Source of the DNA: Candidatus Thioglobus plumae
GTDB taxonomy: Bacteria; Pseudomonadota; Gammaproteobacteria; PS1; Pseudothioglobaceae
Length of the DNA stretch: 25,413 nucleotides
Direction: 5' to 3'
Assembly: GCA_910595815.1 (NCBI GenBank)
Contig: CAJVCM010000055.1
Coordinates: forward strand, 1 to 25,413
Below are positions 13,694 to 22,328 of the stretch, piece after piece. The notes beneath the pieces are model-generated. The model had not been told where the DNA came from, ran no database searches, and was given only the letters and a program-made list of their open reading frames with translations. Position 1 is the first letter of the stretch. Each line of letters begins with the position of its first letter. Made by a program: the position numbers and the translations under genes.

Positions 13694-15246
13694 ATCACTA
13701 TTATAGTGTCTTTTGCCACGTTAGAGGTTTGAGGATAGTCTTCGTTATAATGTAGACCACGACTTTCTTTTCTTAAAATGGCAGATTTAACAATCAATTG
13801 AGCAGTGGTAACTAGATTTCTCAGCTCAATCAAGTCACTTGAAATCAGATAAAGACGATAGTATTCGTCCACTTCATTATGAATCTGCGCAAGGCGCATT
13901 TGTGCAGAATGTAGGCGCTTGTTGCTTCGAACGATGCCAACAAAGCTCCACATGATGCGCCTGACTTCGTCCCACAGATGAGTTACCATCACTTTTTCTT
14001 TAGACAAGCTAACTCTAGACGCATCCCAATCATCAAAGATTAAGTGTTGCGAAGCCAAAGTTTGCTGATTAATATGCTTGGCACAGGCCTTGGCAAACAC
14101 AATACATTCCAATAATGAATTACTGGCCATACGGTTAGCGCCATGTACGCCAACATGGGCGACCTCACCAATGGCGTATAGATTGTTAATATTACTGTGT
14201 GCGTTGATATCTGTTTGAATACCACCACAAGTGTAATGAGCGGCTGGCACGACTGGGATTGGGTCTTGCGAAATATCAATGCCAAAAGAAGTGCATTTTT
14301 TATTAATGGTTGGAAAGTGTGATTCAATCCAATCTTTATCTTTGAATGAAATATCTAAGTACACACAGTCAAAACCATGAGTTTTCATTTCAGAATCAAT
14401 GGCCCTGGCAACAATATCACGTGGTGCAAGTTCACCGCGTTCATCATATTTATGCATGAACGTTGCGCCTGTTGGCAAAATTAGTTTAGCCCCTTCGCCA
14501 CGCAACGCTTCAGAAATCAAAAATGATTTAGCATGTGGGTGGTAAAGACAAGTGGGGTGGAATTGGGTAAATTCCATATTTGCAATATGACAACCACCTC
14601 GATAAGCCATAGCGATACCATCACCAGTTGAAGTGTCCGGATTAGAGGTGTAAAGATAAGATTTTGAAGCGCCACCGGTGGCAATAATGGTCTTGTGGGC
14701 GATAAAGCTTTCAACCTCATTGTTTGATTTATTTAAAACGTAGGCGCCATAACAATGCTGATTTTGCGTAAGTAAATCAATGGCAATAAAATTTTCAAAT
14801 AGAGTGATATTTTTTTTCGATTTGACGCTATCGAGTAAATTGGTTTGAATAGATTGACCGGTTTTATCTGCAACGTGAGCAACACGTCGGTTACTATGAC
14901 CACCTTCAGTGGTTAAGTGGTACCGACCTTGTTGTTGGGTAAAAACAACCCCGGCTTGCTCTAAAGACTTGACAGCAGATGGCGCCTGTTCAACCATAAA
15001 ACGCACAGCAGTTTCATTGCCCAAATCTACACCGGTTGATAAGGTATCAGCAATGTGTGATTCAAAGTTATCTTGATTATCCAGTACTGCTGATATGCCA
15101 CCTTGTGCATAGTATGAGCTACCTTCAAGGATTTTGTCTTTGGCAATTAGCGCAATGGATAGGTCATCAGATAATTGTAGGGCGCTCATCAGCCCCGCAC
15201 TGCCAGTGCCAATAATAAGAACATCAAAGTGGTGTTGTGTTGACAT
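13690..15246 (-). CDS. nadB: L-aspartate oxidase NadB
   Basis: NadB oxidises L-aspartate to iminoaspartate, the first step of de novo NAD synthesis, using FAD and either oxygen or fumarate. The 518-residue protein belongs to the succinate dehydrogenase/fumarate reductase flavoprotein group. Visible features are the Rossmann GTGSAGL (13-19), SYYAQGGISAVL (44-55), HSNRRVAHVADKTG, MEFTQFHPTCLY, SEALRGEGAKLI and VGVHGANRMASNSLLECIVF near the FAD site. Absence of a quinone/iron-sulfur partner gene and the overall length favour NadB over SdhA. nadA and nadC are not in the window. It follows the RND exporter gene by 24 bp and overlaps def by 4 bp. No Shine-Dalgarno is visible. Confidence 0.95.
   Translation of the reverse strand: MSTQHHFDVLIIGTGSAGLMSALQLSDDLSIALIAKDKILEGSSYYAQGGISAVLDNQDNFESHIADTLSTGVDLGNETAVRFMVEQAPSAVKSLEQAGVVFTQQQGRYHLTTEGGHSNRRVAHVADKTGQSIQTNLLDSVKSKKNITLFENFIAIDLLTQNQHCYGAYVLNKSNNEVESFIAHKTIIATGGASKSYLYTSNPDTSTGDGIAMAYRGGCHIANMEFTQFHPTCLYHPHAKSFLISEALRGEGAKLILPTGATFMHKYDERGELAPRDIVARAIDSEMKTHGFDCVYLDISFKDKDWIESHFPTINKKCTSFGIDISQDPIPVVPAAHYTCGGIQTDINAHSNINNLYAIGEVAHVGVHGANRMASNSLLECIVFAKACAKHINQQTLASQHLIFDDWDASRVSLSKEKVMVTHLWDEVRRIMWSFVGIVRSNKRLHSAQMRLAQIHNEVDEYYRLYLISSDLIELRNLVTTAQLIVKSAILRKESRGLHYNEDYPQTSNVAKDTIIVI
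13696..13708 (-). promoter_or_regulatory. 13-bp palindrome with TATAAT before def
   Basis: CACTATAATAGTG (two 6-bp arms around one base) lies inside the last codons of nadB and contains a perfect TATAAT ending 6 nt before the def ATG. It could be an operator-promoter, a small hairpin, or chance within coding sequence. Confidence 0.25.
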
Positions 15247-15270
15247 TGTTAAATAGTGTTGCTAATTTAG

Positions 15271-17646
15271 CTAGATTTTTGGCTTGACCATTAAAATAAG
15301 TTTTGGCAATAGAGTTAGGTTAGCCAATAATGCACTCAGCATTGCGATAGCAGTAAACACACCAAAATAAATACTTGGGATAAAGTTAGATAAAACTAGA
15401 ATTAGAAAGCCTAATGTGACTGTAATTGAAGTATAAAACATCGCTAAACCAATCGAATTATGTGAGCGATACATGGTTGCTAAGTAGTCCTGATCTTTTT
15501 TGAATTCAGCCTTAAAGCGGTGAATATAATGAATAGCATTGTCAACACCAATACCAATCGCAATCGCAGAGATGGTGATAGTCATCAGGTCTAGTGGGAT
15601 ACCAAGTGCGCCCATAATGCCTAAAATAAACAATGATGGCAAGGTATTTGGGATGAGCGCTAAGATTGATAGACTAACTGATTTAAAAATAAACAAGAAC
15701 ATGATAAAGATCATGCCAAACACCACGGCAATAGTTTTGATTTGCGAATCAAACAAGCTTTGCAGCATGTTGTTATAGAGTACTAACATACCAGTAACGT
15801 GAAAGCTATTGGGCCTGAAGCCCATGTCGTTTGCAATATAGTGTTGTATTTTTTTAATCAGCTCATCACGTTTGAGTTCTTTGTTGGTTTCACGGATACG
15901 AATCACCATGCGTAATTGACCACTATCTTCCGATAAGTAAGGATCTAATACATGCGCTCTTGCACTATCTGGGATTTGACCTTTAACAACATTTAGAAAA
16001 AATCCGTTTAGAGTCTTTCCATCATTCGCCTGGGTTAATAATTGCATCAGTGTGTCGATAGACAAAACCTTTCCTGTTTCATCTAAGCTGTCTAAATATT
16101 CATGAATTTTATGTATCTCTATGCGTAAATCTTCATCAAACCAATAATCTTCAGCCATATCATCAAAGATGATTTCCAAAGGAATCGTGCCGCCAAGTTC
16201 TTTATCAATTAAAGTCAATCCTTGGTTGATTTCAGTGCTTTCCTTAAAATAATCAATAAAGCGATTTTCTACACTAAGCTTGTTAATGCCAACACTTGAT
16301 GCGCCAATAAGTAACACCAATACAATTAGCAAGTGGTTGCCAAACCGCTCTGTGAATTTAGCTAATCCATGGGTGACGCCTAGCTCAGTTTTAAAATGTT
16401 GTACCTTGGCTTTTGGTAATAACATCATAATAATTGGGAAAGCCAAAAATGATAAAACTAAAGCTAAGGTTACACCAATTGACATCATCCAACCAAAATC
16501 AATCACAGGCTTGATACCACTAATGAGTAACGAACCAAAAGCAGCAATAGTGGTAAGCGTGGTGAATAAACATGGTTTAAACATTTGTTCCAAGGTATTT
16601 TTAACAAGCTCTCGGTATTCTAAGTCTGGCTTGAGCTGAGCTAATTCTCGATAACGTACTACCAGATGAATGGTGACTGAAAGCGTCATGACCAATAGTA
16701 ACGAGAAGAAGTTGCTTGATATGACAGTCACTTTCCAATCTAAATATGCCAAGATACCTGTCATCATTAAAGCGGCAGTAATGCTAATTGTAATTGGCAT
16801 TACTACCCAGCGAACCCCTTTAAAAATGAGTGCCAAAATAATGGTCATTAAGCCAATAACTGCCAAACTAAAGACAATCAGATCATTGCTAATATAATTC
16901 ACAATATCAGTGGTGATCATAGGTAGACCGCCTAGGAATAGACCGGCTTTATCTCGGTATTGATCAAGCACATGGCGAATGTCGGCAATGGTTTTGGCTT
17001 GTAAATCACTTTTAGTGCTCGAATTTCTTAATACTTGCTTTTCAATGGTTTTTAATTTGTTGAGTTCGTCTTTTGAGAGTTGATCGTAAGCTCTTTTAAG
17101 GCGCATTTCATCGCGTTGTTGGCGGAGTTGTGCAAACCTTGCGTTACTCTTGAGTGAGACTAAAATAGCAGTTGTATTGCCATCTTTGCTGACTAAATTG
17201 TTAGCATATAGAGGCGATGCTTTAAACTCATTACTTGCCAATGCTAAATCAGCATTGCCATTTTCAATGGTCACACTAGTACTAGCCAAATCAACCAATT
17301 TGAGTGGTGGCGATTGAAATAGTGGCACATCCAAAATAGTGGTGACCGATCTAATCTGATCAATGCCTTGTAAATCTGTTTTTAGGCGCTTTAAATGCGC
17401 TAATTGTTTAGGATCTAACAATTGATCCTTAACTTGGTAGCTGATGACTAGATAGTCATCAGAGCCATAATTTTTTTTAATACTTTCATAGTAACGGAGA
17501 TTTCTGTCACCTTCTAGCACTAAAGAGTCTGAAGAAGCGTCAAGTTGGAAATCAGGAATTTGTGCAATGAAAAAACCAGCAATAATTAACAATAGTACAA
17601 TACTATCGCCAGATTTTTTTAAAACAAAATTATAGAAATGCTTCAT
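15271..17646 (-). CDS. RND superfamily (MMPL-type) exporter
   Basis: This 791-residue inner-membrane protein has the two-fold RND layout: TM1 (about 14-30), a large periplasmic loop (31-255), TM2-6 (256-410), TM7 (438-455), a second loop (456-635) and TM8-12 (638-785). The motif GIGVDNAIHYIHRF (698-711) is diagnostic of the MMPL/COG1033 branch, which includes hopanoid and lipid exporters and sterol-sensing relatives. It is unlike the AcrB drug pumps, which are larger. The first loop has a highly charged helical stretch (about 170-235, KDELNKLKTIEKQV in its centre) that looks like a coiled coil. The substrate cannot be read from sequence; lipid or hydrophobic cargo is the usual guess. It lies 7 bp after the Pcm-like gene and 24 bp before nadB, with no membrane-fusion or TolC gene adjacent. 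Confidence 0.9.
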   Translation of the reverse strand: MKHFYNFVLKKSGDSIVLLLIIAGFFIAQIPDFQLDASSDSLVLEGDRNLRYYESIKKNYGSDDYLVISYQVKDQLLDPKQLAHLKRLKTDLQGIDQIRSVTTILDVPLFQSPPLKLVDLASTSVTIENGNADLALASNEFKASPLYANNLVSKDGNTTAILVSLKSNARFAQLRQQRDEMRLKRAYDQLSKDELNKLKTIEKQVLRNSSTKSDLQAKTIADIRHVLDQYRDKAGLFLGGLPMITTDIVNYISNDLIVFSLAVIGLMTIILALIFKGVRWVVMPITISITAALMMTGILAYLDWKVTVISSNFFSLLLVMTLSVTIHLVVRYRELAQLKPDLEYRELVKNTLEQMFKPCLFTTLTTIAAFGSLLISGIKPVIDFGWMMSIGVTLALVLSFLAFPIIMMLLPKAKVQHFKTELGVTHGLAKFTERFGNHLLIVLVLLIGASSVGINKLSVENRFIDYFKESTEINQGLTLIDKELGGTIPLEIIFDDMAEDYWFDEDLRIEIHKIHEYLDSLDETGKVLSIDTLMQLLTQANDGKTLNGFFLNVVKGQIPDSARAHVLDPYLSEDSGQLRMVIRIRETNKELKRDELIKKIQHYIANDMGFRPNSFHVTGMLVLYNNMLQSLFDSQIKTIAVVFGMIFIMFLFIFKSVSLSILALIPNTLPSLFILGIMGALGIPLDLMTITISAIAIGIGVDNAIHYIHRFKAEFKKDQDYLATMYRSHNSIGLAMFYTSITVTLGFLILVLSNFIPSIYFGVFTAIAMLSALLANLTLLPKLILMVKPKI

Positions 17647-17653
17647 GTGTTTT

Positions 17654-18310
17654 TTAGAATTTAAAACTTTCGGTAGTTTCTAGACCTTGCATGACATCTA
17701 AATGAGTTTCAAACAAGGATTTAGTTTCCCATTTGTGCTCACTAATACGGGTAATGAGCTTTGCATGCATGGCATTACCTTGCCCCTCTATTACAAAAAT
17801 ACGCCCGCCAACATTTAACAAATGAAAGAAACGGCCGGTAATCTTTGGCACCGATGTGCTAATAACTACAACATCATAGAAGTTATCAGATCGTTGCCAC
17901 CCTTTTGAGGCGTCACCTACCTCGAGTTGAGCATTGCTAATATTAAGAGCGGTTAGTTTTTCTTGAGCCCCATTACTAAGTGCTTCGTCGATTTCAATAC
18001 TGGTGATTGATTTACATAATTTCGAAATTACTGCTGTGAGATAACCACTGCCAGTGCCCACTTCTAATACGGTCTCGTCTTTTTTAATATTTAGCGCATC
18101 TAATAAGCGACCTTCAATTTTAGGACTAAGCATTTTTGCTTTACTGTTGAGAGGAATTTCAATATCAGCAAAGGCTAAATTCTTGTATTTGTCAGGTGCA
18201 AAATCTTCTCTTGGTGTGGTTCTAAGTGCATTATTGGCAATATAGTTTAAGCCGCCCCATGGTCTAATTTGTTGATCAATTGCGTTACTTCTTGCTTGTG
18301 TAATATCCAT
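17654..18310 (-). CDS. Protein-L-isoaspartate O-methyltransferase-like protein
   Basis: This 218-residue cytosolic SAM-dependent methyltransferase belongs to the Pcm family (PF01135). The SAM motif I VLEVGTGSGYLTAV is at 81-94, with the acidic ribose ligand at SIEID and post-I VGDASKGW. The N-terminal MLSPKIEGRLLDAL (60-73) replaces the ISxPxxxA substrate block of true Pcm enzymes. It therefore probably belongs to the divergent group that in many proteobacteria sits beside tolC, and isoaspartate repair is uncertain. Here it lies between lpdA (9 bp) and an RND exporter (7 bp). The ATG at 18310 follows a good ribosome site (AGGAAGA). Confidence 0.85.
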   Translation of the reverse strand: MDITQARSNAIDQQIRPWGGLNYIANNALRTTPREDFAPDKYKNLAFADIEIPLNSKAKMLSPKIEGRLLDALNIKKDETVLEVGTGSGYLTAVISKLCKSITSIEIDEALSNGAQEKLTALNISNAQLEVGDASKGWQRSDNFYDVVVISTSVPKITGRFFHLLNVGGRIFVIEGQGNAMHAKLITRISEHKWETKSLFETHLDVMQGLETTESFKF

Positions 18311-18319
18311 GCTATCTTC

Positions 18320-19723
18320 CTATTTCTTTTTTGGTGGTAATAAATCAGTAATGGTGCCCTCTGCCATTTCAGTAGCAAAAGCGGTTGTTTCAGAAAGGGT
18401 TGGGTGCGCGTGAATGGTGAGCGCAATGTCGCTCATATCACAGCCCATTTCAATCGCGAGCGTTGCTTCTGCGATTAACTCGCCAGCATTAGTGCCGCAA
18501 ATACCCATACCCAGTATGCGACCTGTTTTGGCTTCAAATAAAGCTTTAGACATGCCTTCGCTACGGCCAATGCTCAGGCTTCGGCCTGAGGCAGCCCAAG
18601 GAAATACACCTTTTTCATAGGCAATACCTTGTTCCTTAAGCTCTCTTTCGGTTTTACCTGTCCAGGCGACCTCAGGGTCGGTGTAGGCAACCGATGGAAT
18701 GGTGAGTGCATCAAATCCAGATTTGTGCCCGCAGATAACTTCAGCAGCTACTTTGGCTTCATGTACTGCTTTGTGTGCCAACATTGGTTGACCAACAATA
18801 TCACCAATTGCAAAGATGTGATTAATGTTAGTGCGCATTTGTTTGTCTGTTGGGATAAAACCCCATTCGTTTACATTAACACCGGCTTTGTCAGCATCAA
18901 CTAATTGACCATTTGGCGAACGACCAATTGAAACCAATACTTTGTCAAAGGTGTCTGTTTCTGGTGCTTTTTTCCCTTCAAAGTTAACCTTAATGCCAGC
19001 ATCAGTTGCTTCCATTTTGGTTACTTTGGTATTAAGATAAATGTCTTTATATTGTTTTTTAATACGTCTGGCCAATGGATTGACCACATCTTTATCTGCA
19101 CTAGCAATTAACTGATCAGCCAATTCAACCACTGTGATTTCACTGCCAAGTGCATTGTATACAGTGGCCATTTCTAAGCCGATAATACCACCACCAACAA
19201 TCAATAAACGCTCAGGTATATTGTCTAGTTCAAGTGCATCAGTAGAGTCCATTACTCGTGGATCATCAAAAGGGAAGGCTGGAATTTTAGTAACACGTGA
19301 ACCCGCTGCAATAACGCAATGTTCAAATTCAATAATCTCATCTGAGTCATCGATGGCGATTTGGTTGGCTGAAATAAATTTACCGTAACCCGTAACCACT
19401 TGTACTTTTCTAGCTTTAGCCAGGGCTTGGATACCACCAGTTAGTTTACTGACAATGTTTTCTTTGTTGGTGCGTACACCATCAAGATCAATTTTAGTTT
19501 CGCCAAAAGTAATGCCAAGGTGTGAAGCCTCTGCGGCCTCGTTAATAACTTGTGCAGTATGAAGTAGTGCTTTTGAAGGAATACAGCCTACGTTTAAACA
19601 CACGCCACCTAAATTTTCATAGCGCTCGATTAGTACCACTTCCTTGCCTAAATCAGCGGCGCGGAAAGCAGCAGTGTAACCACCAGGGCCAGAACCAATA
19701 ACAACAACTTGCGTCTTAATCAT
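18320..19723 (-). CDS. lpdA: Dihydrolipoamide dehydrogenase (E3)
   Basis: E3 re-oxidises dihydrolipoyl groups of the pyruvate and 2-oxoglutarate dehydrogenase complexes, passing electrons through FAD to NAD+. The 467 residues show the FAD fingerprint GSGPGG (10-15), the redox-active disulfide GGVCLNVGCIPSK (Cys42, Cys47), the NAD motif VGGGIIGLEMATVY, the second FAD block NHIFAIGDIVGQPMLAHKA, and the catalytic HAHPTLSE near the C terminus (His440, Glu445). The best match is to the E. coli-type LpdA of pyruvate dehydrogenase. The ATG overlaps the aceF stop (ATGA). A GAGAGA ribosome site lies inside the end of aceF. Confidence 0.97.
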   Translation of the reverse strand: MIKTQVVVIGSGPGGYTAAFRAADLGKEVVLIERYENLGGVCLNVGCIPSKALLHTAQVINEAAEASHLGITFGETKIDLDGVRTNKENIVSKLTGGIQALAKARKVQVVTGYGKFISANQIAIDDSDEIIEFEHCVIAAGSRVTKIPAFPFDDPRVMDSTDALELDNIPERLLIVGGGIIGLEMATVYNALGSEITVVELADQLIASADKDVVNPLARRIKKQYKDIYLNTKVTKMEATDAGIKVNFEGKKAPETDTFDKVLVSIGRSPNGQLVDADKAGVNVNEWGFIPTDKQMRTNINHIFAIGDIVGQPMLAHKAVHEAKVAAEVICGHKSGFDALTIPSVAYTDPEVAWTGKTERELKEQGIAYEKGVFPWAASGRSLSIGRSEGMSKALFEAKTGRILGMGICGTNAGELIAEATLAIEMGCDMSDIALTIHAHPTLSETTAFATEMAEGTITDLLPPKKK

Positions 19724-21264
19724 AAAAGGATCTCTCTAATATCTTGCAAAATTGAATTTAAATCTGCCATGAAGCGACCACCTTGTGCACCATCAATGAC
19801 ACGATGGTCATAAGATAAAGCCAGTGGCAACATTAATGTTGGTACAAAGTTTTTTCCATCCCAAATTGGTTTGGTCTGCGAACGTGACACACCCAAAATC
19901 GCCACTTCTGGCGCATTTACAATAGGGGTGAATTGCGTACCACCAATACCACCTAAACTTGAAATGGTAAAGCCAGCGCCTTGCATATCACCAGGTTTAA
20001 GTTTGCCATCACGAGCCTTAGCAGAAGTCTCGGCTAGTTCGGAAGCTAAGTCACTGAGTGATTTTTGGTCAACATCACGAATCACCGGAACTACCAAACC
20101 ATTTGGTGTATCCATGGCAATACCCAAATTAAAATATTTTTTAATGATTAGATTTTCACCTGATTCATCTAATGCAGAATTTAAGCGTGGGTGTTGCTTT
20201 AAAGCTTGAATCACAGCCTTCATAATAAAGACCAACGGTGTTAATTTCACTCCTTTTGCTTTTTGTTCTTGTCTAAAAGTTTCCATTTGATCAATATTAA
20301 CTTCATCAAATTGAGTGACATGTGGAATATTGAGCCAACAAGCGCTTAGATGTTTACCTGAAAGTTTGTTGATTCTTGAAAGCGGCTGAAGTTCGGTTTC
20401 GCCAAATTTAGAAAAATCAATGACTGGCACTTTAGGAATCGCACTGCCTGTAGCACCAGAAGTAATGATTTGCTTGACATAAGATTTAAGGTCTGTGTCT
20501 AAAACACGGCCTTTTTGTCCACTACCAGTGACCTTGGATAAATCAACACCTAATTCCCTAGCCAGTTTTCGAATTGAAGGTGAGGCATGAGAATCGCCTG
20601 CTGGCACATTGGAGACAGATTTATTGGTGTTTGCTGTTGGTGTAGGCGCTATTACTGTAGCTGGTTTGGTGGGAGTCGGAGCGCTAGGCGCTTCTTTTAC
20701 AGCTGCCTCAGTTTGAGTTGTACCACTGCTTTGCATTTCAAGTATTAAATCACCTAACTTCAGTTTATCGCCCAAACTAATATTGATACTGCTGACCGTG
20801 CCAGAAACTGGTGTTGGAATCTCCATTGAAGCCTTATCGCTCTCAAGAGTAATAATAGAATCTTCCTCGTTTAGTTCATCGCCAACAGATACTAAAATCT
20901 CAATAACTTCAACTTCGTCAAAATCACCAATATCGGGCACCATCACAGGCACTATTTTTGTGCTTGTTTCTGCTACTGGTTCACTAGATTCTTCTTCTTC
21001 AATTGTACTTTCTTCAGATTCTTGAGTGATTTCCAGGCTGATTAGTGAATCACCTTGTTTGATTTTGTCACCAATATTGATATTAATTTGTGTCACTGTA
21101 CCAGCAAATGGTGAGGGGATTTCCATTGACGCTTTATCACTTTCTAGAGTCATTATGCTATCATCTGCTGCTATTGTGTCGCCAACAGATACTAAAATCT
21201 CAATAACTTCAACTTCGTCAAAATCACCAATATCGGGAAGTTCAATGTTTTTAATGCTTGACAT
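19720..21264 (-). CDS. aceF: Pyruvate dehydrogenase E2, dihydrolipoyl acetyltransferase
   Basis: AceF forms the core of the pyruvate dehydrogenase complex and transfers acetyl groups from lipoyl arms to CoA. The 514-residue protein has two lipoyl domains (about 4-78 and 106-178), each with ESDKASMEIP and the lipoyl lysine at Lys44 and Lys144. A Ser/Thr/Ala/Pro-rich linker follows (180-222), then a peripheral-subunit-binding domain (about 226-262, ASPSIRKLARELGVDLSKV), then the catalytic domain ending in SYDHRVIDG (His487, Asp491). E. coli AceF has three lipoyl domains. The two domains share a 19-residue identical start encoded by identical DNA. aceE is not adjacent: aceF is the first gene of the minus-strand run, with a divergent ABC transporter 145 bp upstream. 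Confidence 0.96.
   Translation of the reverse strand: MSSIKNIELPDIGDFDEVEVIEILVSVGDTIAADDSIMTLESDKASMEIPSPFAGTVTQININIGDKIKQGDSLISLEITQESEESTIEEEESSEPVAETSTKIVPVMVPDIGDFDEVEVIEILVSVGDELNEEDSIITLESDKASMEIPTPVSGTVSSINISLGDKLKLGDLILEMQSSGTTQTEAAVKEAPSAPTPTKPATVIAPTPTANTNKSVSNVPAGDSHASPSIRKLARELGVDLSKVTGSGQKGRVLDTDLKSYVKQIITSGATGSAIPKVPVIDFSKFGETELQPLSRINKLSGKHLSACWLNIPHVTQFDEVNIDQMETFRQEQKAKGVKLTPLVFIMKAVIQALKQHPRLNSALDESGENLIIKKYFNLGIAMDTPNGLVVPVIRDVDQKSLSDLASELAETSAKARDGKLKPGDMQGAGFTISSLGGIGGTQFTPIVNAPEVAILGVSRSQTKPIWDGKNFVPTLMLPLALSYDHRVIDGAQGGRFMADLNSILQDIREILL
20879..20937 (-). repeat. 59-bp exact direct repeat, copy in second lipoyl domain
   Basis: This stretch is identical base for base to 21179-21237, exactly 300 bp away. 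Both copies encode DIGDFDEVEVIEILVSVGD, the first strands of a lipoyl domain. DNA outside the block differs at many synonymous sites. Confidence 0.95.
21179..21237 (-). repeat. 59-bp exact direct repeat, copy in first lipoyl domain
   Basis: Partner of 20879-20937. It covers residues 11-29 and flanking bases of AceF. Confidence 0.95.
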
Positions 21265-21409
21265 GGTCAGTATATTAATGCAATTTTAAAGATGATAATT
21301 ATCGCAAATATAGTTGATAAAAGGGGATAAATGTTAAAATGTTTTGCACGGTCAGACTGTATGATAAAAAACTGAAATTTCATTTGATTATTTAAGGCGC
21401 TAAAATTCT

Positions 21410-22327
21410 ATGCAAGTGGCATTGTCAATCAAGAACTTACAAAAAATTTACGCTAACCAATTACATGCACTCAAGGGTATTGATCTACAGGTTGAACAAG
21501 GCGATTTTTTTGCGCTTTTAGGCAGTAATGGCGCAGGAAAAACCACTGCCATTGGCATTATCTGCGGCTTACTCCACAAAACCCATGGCAGTGTTAAGAT
21601 ATTGGGGTTGGATCAAGATACGCATGAAAATGAAGTTAAAAGCCTAATTGGTTTAATGCCTCAAGAGTTCAATTTTAATTTTTTCGAACCGGTTGAAGAG
21701 ATTTTGATTAATCAAGCAGGTTTTCATGGTATTAAGAAATCAACGGCCAAAGCACGATCCGATATATTATTGAAGAAAATGGAGCTTTGGGATAAACGTT
21801 TGGATATGGCAAAGTCTTTATCTGGGGGTATGAAGCGTCGTTTGATGCTAGCTAGAGCGCTCATTCACCAACCCAAGATTCTAATTTTAGATGAACCTAC
21901 CGCAGGTGTTGATGTTGAGATTCGTCGATCTATGTGGGCGTATCTTAAAGAGCTCAATAGTGAGGGCATGACCATTATTCTCACCACGCATTACTTGGAA
22001 GAGGCGGAATCCTTGTGTCGTAACATTGCTATTTTGAATGAAGGCGAGGTGGTTGAGCAAACTAGCATGAAAAAGCTGCTAGCCAAGGTTTCACACCAAG
22101 TGTTGATTTTGGAAAGCTCAAGTGTGTTGCCAAAAAATATTACACAGGAGAAATTTACTTGTGAGCGATTGGATGATTATTCTTTACAAGTAGTGCTCGA
22201 AGCCGATACTAATATAACCGATGTATTACAAAATCTATCTAACCAAGGTGTAAGCGTTGACCATGTTCGTAGTGCTCAGAATCGTCTAGAGACGCTATTC
22301 TTGTGTTTAACTACAAAGGACGATTGA
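21410..22327 (+). CDS. yadG: ABC-2 type exporter, ATP-binding subunit (YadG type)
   Basis: This 305-residue cytosolic ATPase drives an ABC-2 exporter together with the permease that follows. The Walker A GSNGAGKTT is at 38-46, the signature LSGGM at 137-141, Walker B ILILDEP at 157-163 and the switch histidine at His194 (TTHYLEEAE). The sequence resembles E. coli YadG closely in layout, including the C-terminal domain of about 80 residues after the nucleotide-binding fold. The substrate is unknown. ATG 21410 was chosen because the family N terminus begins there; an AAGG lies about 12 nt upstream, further than usual. Only 1 bp separates its stop from the permease start. Confidence 0.9.
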   Translation: MQVALSIKNLQKIYANQLHALKGIDLQVEQGDFFALLGSNGAGKTTAIGIICGLLHKTHGSVKILGLDQDTHENEVKSLIGLMPQEFNFNFFEPVEEILINQAGFHGIKKSTAKARSDILLKKMELWDKRLDMAKSLSGGMKRRLMLARALIHQPKILILDEPTAGVDVEIRRSMWAYLKELNSEGMTIILTTHYLEEAESLCRNIAILNEGEVVEQTSMKKLLAKVSHQVLILESSSVLPKNITQEKFTCERLDDYSLQVVLEADTNITDVLQNLSNQGVSVDHVRSAQNRLETLFLCLTTKDD

Positions 22328-22328
22328 T

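Noticed and set aside
16280..16639. 119-codon open frame on the plus strand opposite the RND exporter gene
   Set aside because: It is a complement shadow of a strongly supported coding sequence, with low-complexity composition and no recognisable domain. The same applies to frames at 10701-11087, 18629-18904, 19134-19388 and 19871-20209.
20783..21289. Two Ser/Ile-rich plus-strand frames with a repeated segment opposite aceF
   Set aside because: They are antisense to the two lipoyl domains; the repetition comes from the 59-bp aceF repeat.
21294..21303. GATAATTATC palindrome between aceF and yadG, considered as a Fur or other operator site
   Set aside because: It is only half of a Fur box, short palindromes like this are common in AT-rich DNA, and no iron gene is nearby.
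21314..21340. TTGATA and TAAAAT considered as a promoter for yadG
   Set aside because: The spacer is 15 nt, shorter than functional sigma-70 spacing, so I did not list it.
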